From NCBI RefSeq assembly GCF_030409055.1, contig NZ_CP116619.1, forward strand, positions 278,705 to 342,704: a stretch of 64,000 nt of DNA, given 5' to 3'. Of the stretch, positions 44,077 to 52,394 are shown piece after piece. The stretch comes from Trichocoleus desertorum NBK24 (lineage in GTDB: Bacteria > Cyanobacteriota > Cyanobacteriia > FACHB-46). Under the pieces are notes generated by a model. That model saw nothing but the letters and a program-made list of their open reading frames with translations. It searched no databases and was not told the DNA's origin. Both the position numbers and the translations under genes were made by a program. The first letter of the stretch is position 1; each line of letters starts with the position of its first letter.

Positions 44077-45588
44077 TTACTTCTTGCGATAATGCCCTTT
44101 AACAGAAGTTCCATCCTGACGACGATAGCTTTTTACATAGGTTTTACCACCTGAGTTGCTTGAAGAACTACTTCTCCACAAGCTAGATGGACTGGAACCA
44201 CCCCAACTATTCGTAGCTTTTTGTTGATTTGATTGTCTAGCCTTCTCTATCTGTGCTTGTTGTTCTTGTATTAGTTTTTCCTCTCGAAGCTGCTGTTCCC
44301 TTTTAAGCCGTTCTTCACGCTGTTTGTCCAATTTCAACCGTTCTTCACGAAGGCGTAATCTTTCCTTTGCTCGTTTCTCTTTCTTACGCTCCTCTTCTTC
44401 CCGTCTCCATTTTTTGATCAGACGTTGCCAGTCTTCTGACGATATTTGAAGATCCCTCACAGGAGGCGTAGAACTTTCCCGTGTGAAGCTATAAATCTCA
44501 CTTTCCAGATTGCTAGCAGTTGAAATATTAGAAGCCTGAGCCCATTGCTTCGTGTTTTCTTGAAGTTTTTGAATAACGAAGGGTGGCAAAGAAAGATTAG
44601 GTACAGGTTCAGCTGTAGGTTGTTTCTTTCCAAAAAATCCCTCAAAGAAACCGACTTTTTGCGTTTTTTGTGGTTTAGGGATTGCCGTCTCAAGAATCCA
44701 AAGCTTGACTGTTTTGTCCCAGCTGCTACTAATAATTACCTGATCATTAAGACAGAAGCTTACTGAGCTAACTCCTGCTGAGTGAGCATGAAAAGATGAA
44801 TTTAAGACACCTTTGGCAAGATCCCAAACCTTGATGTATCCATCATCTCCACCGCTCACAAGAAATTGACCGTCAGAACTAAAGCTCAAGCCACGCACAC
44901 TACTGGAATAACCTTGTATTGTTCCTTTAGATAATCCAGACTGTACATCCCATAGAAGAATATCACCCTCATCTCCAGCGCTTGCCAGCGTTTTTCCATC
45001 AGGGCTGAATGTAACTATACGAACATCTTTAGTGTGGGCAGACAGATTGAAAATCTCTTCCCAGGTATTAGTCCGCCACAGCTTAATTGTGCAGTCACAA
45101 CTACCACTTGCCACCAAACTACTATCAGGGCTTACAGCGATAGACTGAATGTAATTTGAATGCCCCTGAATTGCTTGAACTTCTTTGCCATCCTTCAAAT
45201 TGAAGACCTTGATTTTGTTTTCGTCACTGCCGCTAACAATAAGGTCGTAAAGTGGAATAACAGCAACCGATGTCACCGATTTTGAGTGATTGCTTAGGGT
45301 CAAAACCTCTCTGGATGTTCTTAAATCCCAGATCTTGATAGTGCCATCATCACTGCCGCTAATAATGCCATTGCCCTTGGGAGTGAAGACAACGGAACGA
45401 ACACCTTTAGAGTGCCTGAATGAAAGCTCCAGTGGGTTGCCATCATTCAGATTCCAGAGCTTAATAGTATTGTCATCACTGCCACAGGCGAGTAACTGAC
45501 GGCCTGGATTGAAACTGGTTGAGCGAACACCGCCAAACCAGCTAGAGTCACCATTAAATGTATGAACATGATGCCATGCCTGTCTCAT
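44077..45588 (-). CDS. WD40 protein with charged coiled coil and basic C-terminal tail
   Basis: This 503-aa protein has seven WD40 repeats (about residues 15-305, for example IKLWNL, IKIWDL, IKVWDL ends) that should form one complete propeller. After a linker comes a Lys/Glu/Arg-rich coiled coil (about 375-450) with repeated REERLK units. A Ser-rich segment then ends in a GGKTYVKSYRRQDGTSVKGH tail. That YVK/HYR tail motif recurs in cyanobacterial proteins of unknown role. No catalytic domain is present. Its ATG overlaps the stop of the small frameshifted gene upstream in ATGA, so the two were translationally coupled. Confidence 0.88.
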   Translation of the reverse strand: MRQAWHHVHTFNGDSSWFGGVRSTSFNPGRQLLACGSDDNTIKLWNLNDGNPLELSFRHSKGVRSVVFTPKGNGIISGSDDGTIKIWDLRTSREVLTLSNHSKSVTSVAVIPLYDLIVSGSDENKIKVFNLKDGKEVQAIQGHSNYIQSIAVSPDSSLVASGSCDCTIKLWRTNTWEEIFNLSAHTKDVRIVTFSPDGKTLASAGDEGDILLWDVQSGLSKGTIQGYSSSVRGLSFSSDGQFLVSGGDDGYIKVWDLAKGVLNSSFHAHSAGVSSVSFCLNDQVIISSSWDKTVKLWILETAIPKPQKTQKVGFFEGFFGKKQPTAEPVPNLSLPPFVIQKLQENTKQWAQASNISTASNLESEIYSFTRESSTPPVRDLQISSEDWQRLIKKWRREEEERKKEKRAKERLRLREERLKLDKQREERLKREQQLREEKLIQEQQAQIEKARQSNQQKATNSWGGSSPSSLWRSSSSSNSGGKTYVKSYRRQDGTSVKGHYRKK

Positions 45589-45829
45589 AATTGCGATGAC
45601 TCCATTGACTTAATTATCAAGTTATCTTTGTCAGGATTCCCAGTAGTGCTATGCAACGCCACTTTGAAATCTTTTAATACCCACGTCAAACGAGCTCTCT
45701 GTGGTGATGCCTGATTTAGAAAACTGAATAAGCGATCGTGAAACCAGTCAGCAACGGCTTTGGCATCCGAAAAATTATGATTCCCTTGGTTAGCAGGGTA
45801 GTTCTAAAACCCAGAAGAAAGGTGGTCAT
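45585..45829 (-). pseudogene. Small frameshifted gene coupled to the WD40 gene
   Basis: From ATG 45829 the minus strand reads MTTFLLGF. After what looks like a loss of one base near 45803 it continues as NYPANQGNHNFSDAKAVADW, a helical WFHDRLFSFLNQ stretch and a basic WVLKDFKVALHSTT segment, ending at TGA 45585. Correcting one base would give an intact protein of about 81 residues whose stop overlaps the WD40 ATG. The 72-codon open part is protein-like. The family is not recognised. A sequencing error is possible instead of a true mutation. Confidence 0.5.
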
Positions 45830-45960
45830 TCTGCTAGCTGTCCCTTTAGGCTGGAGAAGAACGAGTCTTTACGGCTGGCTTGCCTAACTCAGTTAGCGAT
45901 ACAGTTGTGTCTACCTTGAGACTCCGTTGATTAAAATGAGCAGCTCACCTCTCAGTTAAT

Positions 45961-46785
45961 ATGCAGAAAATTTTCACAGCTCCCGAACCTGCTACTTTAT
46001 TTGCGAGTAGAACCACGATTAGCGTGCAGGCGCTATTTTTAGGTGAGCGGATTGACATCAAAGTCTTAGAAAAAGGCGATCGTTTAGCAGTTTTACCTTT
46101 AGTGGTGACAGCGGGAGAGCAAGGCTGTGCAGTGATATTTCGTTATGGAGCCGTCGTGCTCTTTAACTTAACTCCAGAAGACACCGATGCTTTTCTAACG
46201 AGTCTCAAGCCCTCTGTGATCGAGCCTTTTGAAAAGCCAGAAACGGAATCTGACCAGATCCAGCTCAACCCTGCTGATGCCTCTAAGGTCAAAGACGGCA
46301 TTATTCTCCTGAGCGAGTTTACAGTAGAGCGATTGCAACTCGTCGCTGACGTTTTGGCTAAAAGCGTAGTTCTGTCCCATTACGAAGCCAGCATTGCTAA
46401 TTTCTTCGATCGCATTGAGCCTTTAGCGGCTGATTTGCAATATCAAGGTCGAGGCAAACGCCAAGATAGAGAGTTGCTGCGTCACATCGGCGGCACGCTA
46501 TTAATTCAACACAAGATGGTAGGACTGGTAGCCTTGGGCGAAAAGCCAGAAACCCTCTGGGAGCGTCCAGAGCTAGAGCGGCTCTACCTTCGCATGGAAG
46601 ATGAATATGAAATCAGCGAGCGGCACGCGGCTTTACAACGCAAGCTGGAGTTGATCTCTCGGACTGCTGAAACTGTGCTGGATTTGCTGCAACGCAATAG
46701 TAGCCAGCGAGTAGAGTGGTACATTGTCATTCTAATCGTGGTTGAGATTCTGCTAACCCTGTATGAATTGTTTTTTCGGGGCTAA
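45961..46785 (+). CDS. RMD1/DUF155 family protein
   Basis: This 274-aa protein matches the RMD1 (DUF155) family found in mitochondria, fungi and cyanobacteria. Motifs: VIFRYGAVVLFNL near residue 65, then VVLSHYEASIANFFDRIEPL, and a C-terminal coiled region (ERHAALQRKLELISRTAETV) followed by one membrane helix (WYIVILIVVEILLTLYELFF). The C-terminal anchor suggests a membrane-attached protein. The bacterial function is not known. Its stop overlaps that of the convergent MgtC-family gene by 4 bp. Confidence 0.9.
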   Translation: MQKIFTAPEPATLFASRTTISVQALFLGERIDIKVLEKGDRLAVLPLVVTAGEQGCAVIFRYGAVVLFNLTPEDTDAFLTSLKPSVIEPFEKPETESDQIQLNPADASKVKDGIILLSEFTVERLQLVADVLAKSVVLSHYEASIANFFDRIEPLAADLQYQGRGKRQDRELLRHIGGTLLIQHKMVGLVALGEKPETLWERPELERLYLRMEDEYEISERHAALQRKLELISRTAETVLDLLQRNSSQRVEWYIVILIVVEILLTLYELFFRG

Positions 46786-47240
46786 CCACGCGGTTCAAAC
46801 CGTTTCACTACAGTCAGCACAAAAAGCACCATAAGCGCAGCAATTAAGCTGAGGGCTAACAAACCGCAACCTGCGGCAATGCCTAACGCTGCTGAAACCC
46901 AGATTGCCGCAGCAGAGGTCAATCCTCGGATACGCACTTGCTCAGATCTGTGCTTGGCCTGCTGGAGGATTTCTCCTGCTCCCAAGAAGCCAATTCCGGC
47001 GGCTATGCCTTGAATGACGCGGCTGAGGGCATCGGCACTGGCGTCAGTTTGCCCCAATTGGATGGGGATTAGGACTAAAAGAGCCGAGCCAAAACTGACG
47101 AGCATGTGCGTTCTAAGGCCAGCGGATTTATGGTGGATTTCTCGCTCGAAGCCAATCACGCCACCGACGAACAAAGCTAGACTCAGCCTGACAATGATGT
47201 TTAACAAGGCGTCTAAACTCACTGGATGAATAACAGTCAA
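46782..47240 (-). CDS. MgtC/SapB family membrane protein
   Basis: This 152-aa protein has four hydrophobic helices and MgtC/SapB motifs: GGVIGFEREIHHKSAGLRTH, VIQGIAAGIGFLGAGEILQ and GLTSAAAIWVSAALGIAAG. MgtC proteins adapt cells to low magnesium and acidic stress and may modulate ATP synthase. The C-terminal soluble domain of pathogen MgtC is absent. The start is probably TTG 47240; GTG codons follow shortly after in the same frame. Confidence 0.9.
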   Translation of the reverse strand: MTVIHPVSLDALLNIIVRLSLALFVGGVIGFEREIHHKSAGLRTHMLVSFGSALLVLIPIQLGQTDASADALSRVIQGIAAGIGFLGAGEILQQAKHRSEQVRIRGLTSAAAIWVSAALGIAAGCGLLALSLIAALMVLFVLTVVKRFEPRG

Positions 47241-47281
47241 GGGGTACCAACAAGCAATCGGGATTGTAGCTCTCCACTGTA

Positions 47282-47935
47282 CTATTCTTTCGAGCCTTCA
47301 GGGAGGTTAGCGATCGCTGAGTCTGTCGATGCCATCAGCCAACGGGGGTAGGCGTAGGAACAGTTTGCGGTTAGTGTGCCTGGGTAGTGAGTGCTGCTCA
47401 CCCAATCCACGACACTGTTTAAACTTTCTATTTGGCGATCGCCTGTCGCTTCAAAAGCCAAGCTCCACCAAGCCGTATTGTTAATTGTGAGTTGGGTTAG
47501 CTCCATCGTGCAGCCTGTTGGCATTGATTGACCCAGAGGAACGGCGACACAGGTTCGGTTCGGTAACACCTCATACTGCCGCTGCGATCGCACTTTTTGA
47601 ACGTTAATCCAAGTTCCTTGCGCTAGTGACTGTTCACCTCCTGCCAGAGATTGACAGGAACTATCGCCCGACCACTTCACCCATTGCTCCACCTTGCCTT
47701 GCCAACCAGAATCAAAGTTTTGCACGCCTAACTCCGCTTGGCGCAGCTTCACTTCTAGGTTGCCCTGCCGTAGCTTCAAACCCAGGTATTCATGCCTTGG
47801 AACCAAGAGATAAGTATCTTGCCGCTCCATGGGTGGCGCTAAGTATTGGCCCAATTCTGCCTGCTGAAACCACTGGGCGATCGCATCTGGAATCGTACCG
47901 AGATGAAACCAACGCACTTCTGTTGTAATCAACAT
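47282..47935 (-). CDS. Conserved hypothetical protein (possible CYTH-like fold)
   Basis: This 217-aa soluble protein begins TTEVRWFHLGTIPDAIAQWF and contains YLLVPRHEYLGLKLRQGN followed by EVKLRQAE. The alternating charged strand pattern and the R-x-x-x-Y-L / K-L-R / E-V-K residues recall CYTH-type tunnel proteins. The usual N-terminal ExExK is not clear, so this is only a resemblance. No membrane span. It stands alone, and no function is asserted. Confidence 0.62.
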   Translation of the reverse strand: MLITTEVRWFHLGTIPDAIAQWFQQAELGQYLAPPMERQDTYLLVPRHEYLGLKLRQGNLEVKLRQAELGVQNFDSGWQGKVEQWVKWSGDSSCQSLAGGEQSLAQGTWINVQKVRSQRQYEVLPNRTCVAVPLGQSMPTGCTMELTQLTINNTAWWSLAFEATGDRQIESLNSVVDWVSSTHYPGTLTANCSYAYPRWLMASTDSAIANLPEGSKE

Positions 47936-48107
47936 GAGTTTCTCTACCCCTCAACCCCAAGAAATCGGGATCAACAATTCTCAAGATCAGGCAAGAGCAG
48001 AGAGTTGCCTAAAACCCAATCTTCACAATTAGATTTATTAATAGTTAATTTCTAAAATATTTGAATAAATTAAGGAAAGTTCATTTTAAGATAGGACTAA
48101 CGTTAAA

Positions 48108-48289
48108 GCCCTTCATTGCTGGAGGAGACTCTACTTCCGCGAGAGAAGCAGCAGAGAAAGGGCACAAACGCCGATGAGTCGGGTGCATCTCCGTGTCCAG
48201 TTGTTTCTGTACCACCGTCTTCCAGAGGCCACGAAGTTTCCGGGAGAGTCAGTGCCTGGAACAACTTATTGGTTGGCAGGAGTGAAATA
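48108..48289 (+). ncRNA. Candidate structured 5' leader of the PAS histidine kinase gene
   Basis: Several helices can form in the 180 nt before the start codon. A nested 5' hairpin pairs GCCCTT 48108-48113 with AAGGGC 48158-48163, GCTG 48118-48121 with CAGC 48149-48152, and CTTC 48134-48137 with GAAG 48145-48148. A small CCGA/TCGG hairpin lies at 48171-48182. An 8-bp helix joins GTTGTTTC 48200-48207 to GGAACAAC 48258-48265. The last helix ends shortly before the ribosome-binding site (48278). It matches no riboswitch class I recognise. Confidence 0.35.
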
Positions 48290-50209
48290 GTGCACATAGA
48301 AAACCAAATGGCAGCAGTAACTCAAGCAACAGCAAGTTTTGTTAAACCATTACTTGATGAACCATTATTAGACCCTTTTTTTACGCTATCTCTGGATTTG
48401 CTTTGTGTAGTAGGTTTCGACGGCTACTTTAAACGCTGGAATCCAGTTTGCGAAAAAACCCTGGGTTTTACTGCTGCTGAGTTGCTCAACACCCCTGCAA
48501 TGCGATTTGTCCACCCTGGCGATCGCGCTCTAACCAAAGCTTACATTCAGCAACTACTCCTGAGTGCCGAACCCATTTGTTTTGAGAATCGCTGCTTGTG
48601 CGAAGACGGTTCCTATCGTTGGTTATCTTGGAAAGCCCAAGCGCTGCCAGAGCAAAAACTGATTTATGCCACAGCCCACGACATTACCGAACGCAGGCGA
48701 TCAGCGAAACAACTGCGCTCCAGTGAGGAAAGATTTCAACTCCTGGTAGAAAGCGTCAAAGACTATGCCATCTATATGCTCGACTCAGATGGGGTAGTCA
48801 TTAGTTGGAATACAGGTGCAGAGCGGATCAAAGGCTATAGTGCAGAAGAAGTGATTGGTCGGCATTTCTCTTGTTTTTATCCGCCCGAACAAGTCCAAGA
48901 AGGCAAACCTGCGTGGGAGCTACAGCAAGCCGCTACCTTGGGTCAGTGCGAAGTAGAAGGTGAGCGGGTTCGCCGAGATGGTTCTAGATTTTGGGTAAAT
49001 GCGCTGATGATCGCGCTGCGAGATAGCAAAGGGCAACTCCAAGGCTTTGCGAAAGTAACGCGAGACATTACGGAGCGCAAGCAAACAGAAGCAATTCTGC
49101 AACGAGCCTTTGATCAACTCGAAAAGCGGGTTCACGAGCGGACGAGTGAGCTATCTCAAGCGAACTTCATGCTCAAGCAAGAAATTGCCGAGCGGGAGCA
49201 AGTCGAAGCGGCACTCAGGCAGTCAGAAGCCCAACTGAAGCAGCAAGCGCAACAGCTAGAGTCCACCCTATATGAGCTACAGCGCACCCAATCCCAACTG
49301 GTTCAATCGGAGAAAATGTCCAGCTTAGGTCAGTTGGTCGCAGGGGTGGCGCACGAGATCAATAATCCAGTTAGCTTTATTTACGGCAACGTTAAGTATG
49401 CCGATGAGTATATTCAGACGGTGCTGCATTTACTGACGCTCTACCAACAGCAATGCCCCGATCCGGTGGATGAGCTGAAAGCAGCACTAGTGGGGATCGA
49501 CTTAGAGTTTCTAGCCACAGACCTGCAAAAACTGCTGCAATCGATGAAAGTTGGAGCAGAACGGATTCGCGAAATTGTCTTGTCTCTACGGAACTTTTCG
49601 CGTTTAGACGAGGCAGAAATGAAAGCAGTAGACATTCATGAAGGTCTCGACAATACACTGCTGATTCTGAAAAATCGGCTCAAAGCTCATGCGAGTCATC
49701 CTGGAATTACGGTGCTGCGGGAATATGGCGACCTACCCCTCGTGGAGTGCTACGCCGGACAGCTCAACCAAGTATTCATGAATATTTTGAGTAACGCGAT
49801 CGATGTTTTGGAGGACTCCCAAAATCAGTTTCCTGAGCAACCGGGTGTAATTCATATTTGTACGACTGTGCAAGCTGATCACTGGGTCGTCGTTCGCATT
49901 GCCGACAATGGCCCAGGTATGAGTGAAACGGTACAGCGGCGGCTGTTTGATCCCTTTTTCACCACAAAACCTGTCGGGCGTGGGGTGGGATTGGGTTTAT
50001 CCATTAGCTATCAAATTGTGGTGGAGAAGCATGGAGGCAGCTTAAAGTGCCACTCCATTCCGGGTCAAGGCACAGAATTTGTGATCAAAATTCCTAGCTC
50101 GGCGGCTCTGAGATCCAGCCTACCTCTGGCTGAGCCAGTGCAGCTCCAGCCGCGATCGCCTGATAAACAGCCGACCCTAAGCCCCCTGTCCGCCAAGCAA
50201 TGTGTCTAG
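48290..50209 (+). CDS. PAS-domain sensor histidine kinase (soluble)
   Basis: This 639-aa kinase has two PAS domains (about residues 28-150 and 155-280, each ending in a DITER/DITERK PAC motif). A long coiled coil (285-380) leads to HisKA (QLVAGVAHEINNPVSFIYGN, phospho-His) and HATPase_c (NILSNAIDVL, DNGPGM, GVGLGLSIS). There are no membrane helices, so it should sense a cytosolic cue, perhaps redox or a cofactor. GTG 48290 is chosen as start because CAGGAG lies 6 nt upstream. The frame stays open to 48116, but that part is the foldable leader. No response regulator lies nearby. Confidence 0.9.
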   Translation: MHIENQMAAVTQATASFVKPLLDEPLLDPFFTLSLDLLCVVGFDGYFKRWNPVCEKTLGFTAAELLNTPAMRFVHPGDRALTKAYIQQLLLSAEPICFENRCLCEDGSYRWLSWKAQALPEQKLIYATAHDITERRRSAKQLRSSEERFQLLVESVKDYAIYMLDSDGVVISWNTGAERIKGYSAEEVIGRHFSCFYPPEQVQEGKPAWELQQAATLGQCEVEGERVRRDGSRFWVNALMIALRDSKGQLQGFAKVTRDITERKQTEAILQRAFDQLEKRVHERTSELSQANFMLKQEIAEREQVEAALRQSEAQLKQQAQQLESTLYELQRTQSQLVQSEKMSSLGQLVAGVAHEINNPVSFIYGNVKYADEYIQTVLHLLTLYQQQCPDPVDELKAALVGIDLEFLATDLQKLLQSMKVGAERIREIVLSLRNFSRLDEAEMKAVDIHEGLDNTLLILKNRLKAHASHPGITVLREYGDLPLVECYAGQLNQVFMNILSNAIDVLEDSQNQFPEQPGVIHICTTVQADHWVVVRIADNGPGMSETVQRRLFDPFFTTKPVGRGVGLGLSISYQIVVEKHGGSLKCHSIPGQGTEFVIKIPSSAALRSSLPLAEPVQLQPRSPDKQPTLSPLSAKQCV

Positions 50210-50243
50210 CGCCATGTGTGTAGCGCCATGTGTGTAGCGCCAA
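50207..50243. repeat. 14-bp tandem repeat after the kinase stop
   Basis: TAGCGCCATGTGTG occurs twice and then partially (TAGCGCCAA), starting exactly at the kinase stop codon TAG. Each copy contains an in-frame TAG, so read-through would still stop. Confidence 0.7.
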
Positions 50244-50308
50244 GCGTGACTCTGAGAGATTTGTCCTAAAATTGGACAACGAGCAAGTCAGGTAGGGAAG
50301 TAGTGGTC

Positions 50309-51130
50309 ATGGGCATGTCTATTGAGGTTAATGGCGAAAACTTTGCAGTAGAGGTCGTGCAAAAGTCCTACGAAAAGCCAGTCGTAGTCGATTTTTTTGC
50401 TCAGTGGTGCGGCCCCTGCCAGATGCTCAAGCCCATCTTAGAGAAGTTGGTGCAGGAGTACGATTTCGTCTTAGCCAAGGTTGACATTGACCGAAGCCCA
50501 GATTTAGCCAACACCTACGGCGTGGAAGGGGTGCCAGATGTCAAAATCTGGATGAAAGGTGAGATGCGAGATGGCTTTGTAGGTGTTTTACCAGAACCCA
50601 AGCTGCGATCGCTGCTGTCAGAGTTGAGCTTGAAGTCTGAAATAGAGCAAGGGCTAGAAACGCTACAAACAGCAATCCAACAGGGCGACGTAGCCACAGC
50701 TAAGCAACTGCTACAAACGCTCAGTGAAGAATATCCTGAGGATCGCCGCTTAATTTTGGCGGGTGCCAAGTTTCTGATCAATCAAAATAAATTAGAGTCG
50801 GCCACCAAGCTATTGAGTGCGATTCAAGCCGATGACAAGGAATATTTCGCCAAAGCGCAAGCCATGAAATCGCTAATTCAGTTTCAGCAGATTGCCGCAG
50901 AATCTGTCATTGAAAATGAGTTGGATGAATTATTTCTAAAAGCCATTCGGTTGACTTTGGTAGCAGATTACGAAGCTGCCTTGCCGCTATTTTTAGAGTT
51001 AGTCAGTCGCGATCGCAAATATCGAGCCGATGGTGCTAGAAAAGCCATGCTGACTATTTTCGATTTGTTGGGCGATGAGCACCCTCTGACGAAAGAATAC
51101 CGCAAGCAATTATTGCTGACTCTTTATTGA
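50309..51130 (+). CDS. Thioredoxin-TPR protein (CnoX/YbbN-like)
   Basis: This 273-aa protein joins a thioredoxin domain (residues 1-110, active site AQWCGPCQML, cis-Pro in GVEGVPDVKIW) to a C-terminal TPR-like helical region (about 115-270). That is the layout of CnoX/YbbN, a chaperone-redox protein that protects substrates and hands them to GroEL or DnaK. Unlike E. coli CnoX, both cysteines are present, so it should be redox active. ATG 50309 is used; GTG 50303 and ATG 50315 are possible, with AGGTAGGGAAG upstream. Confidence 0.88.
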   Translation: MGMSIEVNGENFAVEVVQKSYEKPVVVDFFAQWCGPCQMLKPILEKLVQEYDFVLAKVDIDRSPDLANTYGVEGVPDVKIWMKGEMRDGFVGVLPEPKLRSLLSELSLKSEIEQGLETLQTAIQQGDVATAKQLLQTLSEEYPEDRRLILAGAKFLINQNKLESATKLLSAIQADDKEYFAKAQAMKSLIQFQQIAAESVIENELDELFLKAIRLTLVADYEAALPLFLELVSRDRKYRADGARKAMLTIFDLLGDEHPLTKEYRKQLLLTLY

Positions 51131-51448
51131 GTGCTATTTTTAACTACCACTTGAATAGGCTTACGTATATTAAACTGAGGTTTATCTAGTTAGTCTTAGT
51201 TTAATGAATCAACTTAGCTTTAAGGGCTGAGTCTATGGTATCTATCAAGTCTTAGCTAGAAAATCCAGCGATCGCTCAAGCCTTACTGGGTCTTGATTGT
51301 ACAAATCCCACTAAGGACAGACATTTACCGACACTCTAACCAATCCAGCTCTGACGATTTCCCAGTAAAATTGGGAATAAGTTCCTTGGAAACACTTACG
51401 GAACTGCTGGAAGTGTATAAAATTGTTGTTTAATACTGGCTTATTAAA
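51131..51448. other. Intergenic region
   Basis: This 318-bp AT-rich spacer lies before the small GTG-start gene. No gene, repeat or clear hairpin was seen. Confidence 0.5.
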
Positions 51449-51646
51449 GTGGAACCATCTTTTTTTACAATTTACCAAACTCAGGCTGGTATTGAGCTAC
51501 GGCCCGGATGTGACGATTCATCCGCAGAAGCGCGCTTGATTTGTACCCACAAATCCTATGAATCCGCTTACGAAAGTGCCCAGTTAATTGCTCATAACCG
51601 CAGCATGCCACTCATTGATTGCGTGTATGCGAACCATCTTCCTTAA
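51449..51646 (+). CDS. Small conserved hypothetical protein (65 aa)
   Basis: This short protein starts with GTG 51449 (residues MEPSFFTIYQTQAGIELRPG). It contains ARLICTHKSYESAYESAQLI and ends ...DCVYANHLP. Composition and codon use resemble neighbouring genes and it looks like a compact alpha/beta fold. I have an impression of similar cyanobacterial proteins, but no function. No Shine-Dalgarno is obvious. Confidence 0.5.
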   Translation: MEPSFFTIYQTQAGIELRPGCDDSSAEARLICTHKSYESAYESAQLIAHNRSMPLIDCVYANHLP

Positions 51647-51671
51647 ATCAGGCTGAAATCATTGAATTCGT

Positions 51672-52364
51672 CTACTGAGTGAGTAGCTTGAACTTGATCC
51701 AAGCCGCGCCTAACAGTAGCCCCACCGCATGAGTCCAATAACTCCAACCAGAGGGATTCATGCCACTTGGTATGTTTAGACTTCCTAACCCGTAAATTGC
51801 CTGCTGCCCAAACCACCAAAACAAGTAAAACCAGGCAGGTAGCTCAAGGGGCACAAAGATTACCAATAGAGGCAAGATGGAGTCAATTTTAGCTTTTGGG
51901 AAACTCACTAAGTAAGCTCCCAAGACTGCGGCGATCGCTCCATTGGCACCAATCAGCGGGGTTTGCAAAGTGGGATCGAGCAACACTTGTAAACCGCTGG
52001 TGAGTATCCCAGTCAGCACAAAAAAAACTAAAAACACTCCGTGCCCCAGAGTCGCCTCAGCTCCCGCCCCAAAAACTCTTAAAAAAAACAGATTTCCTAG
52101 TAAGTGCGCCCAGCCTTGATGCAAAAACAAGCTTACTAGCAGAGCGGCTAAAAGAAACGGTAGCGCTAACCACTCTCCAGCGATCGCATCTTGACTGAGT
52201 GCGAACATCCGGACAGGAACCACTCCCCAAGTTTGCAGAACATCGCCTAAAGCTGGCGCTTCTAGCTGTGACTCCCACAAAAACAAACCAATACTCAGCC
52301 CAATCAAGCCGTAGGTGACCATCGGACGAGAACGCTGGGGTAAGTTGTCACCAAGAGGAATCAT
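51672..52364 (-). CDS. Rhomboid-family membrane protein with Asn in place of the catalytic Ser
   Basis: This 230-aa protein has six or seven membrane helices in the rhomboid order: VTYGLIGLSIGLFLW, the L1 region, HQGWAHLLGNLFFLRVFG, LIGANGAIAAVLGAYL and YWTHAVGLLLGA. Active rhomboids have GxSG in the fourth helix; here it reads G-A-N141-G (codon AAT). The catalytic His remains (H212). It is therefore probably a pseudoprotease of the iRhom/derlin type in behaviour, or has an altered mechanism. ATG 52364. It lies 30 bp downstream of the hemW stop on the same strand, so the two may share a transcript. Confidence 0.88.
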   Translation of the reverse strand: MIPLGDNLPQRSRPMVTYGLIGLSIGLFLWESQLEAPALGDVLQTWGVVPVRMFALSQDAIAGEWLALPFLLAALLVSLFLHQGWAHLLGNLFFLRVFGAGAEATLGHGVFLVFFVLTGILTSGLQVLLDPTLQTPLIGANGAIAAVLGAYLVSFPKAKIDSILPLLVIFVPLELPAWFYLFWWFGQQAIYGLGSLNIPSGMNPSGWSYWTHAVGLLLGAAWIKFKLLTQ

Positions 52365-52394
52365 GGCTAGAGCAGGCTCAAGGTTTTAACTAGC

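Noticed and set aside
48108..48272. Cobalamin, glutamine or guanidine riboswitch.
   Set aside because: Only short stretches such as GATGAGTCGG resemble conserved boxes, and their order does not fit any of these classes.
48116..48289. Extended N-terminus of the PAS kinase starting at TTG 48116.
   Set aside because: The extension is low complexity and contains the predicted RNA helices; GTG 48290 has a well-placed CAGGAG and PAS homology begins shortly after.
48103..48297. Minus-strand 64-codon frame over the foldable leader.
   Set aside because: It looks like an antisense shadow of the structured region; no start signal and no homologous motif were recognised.
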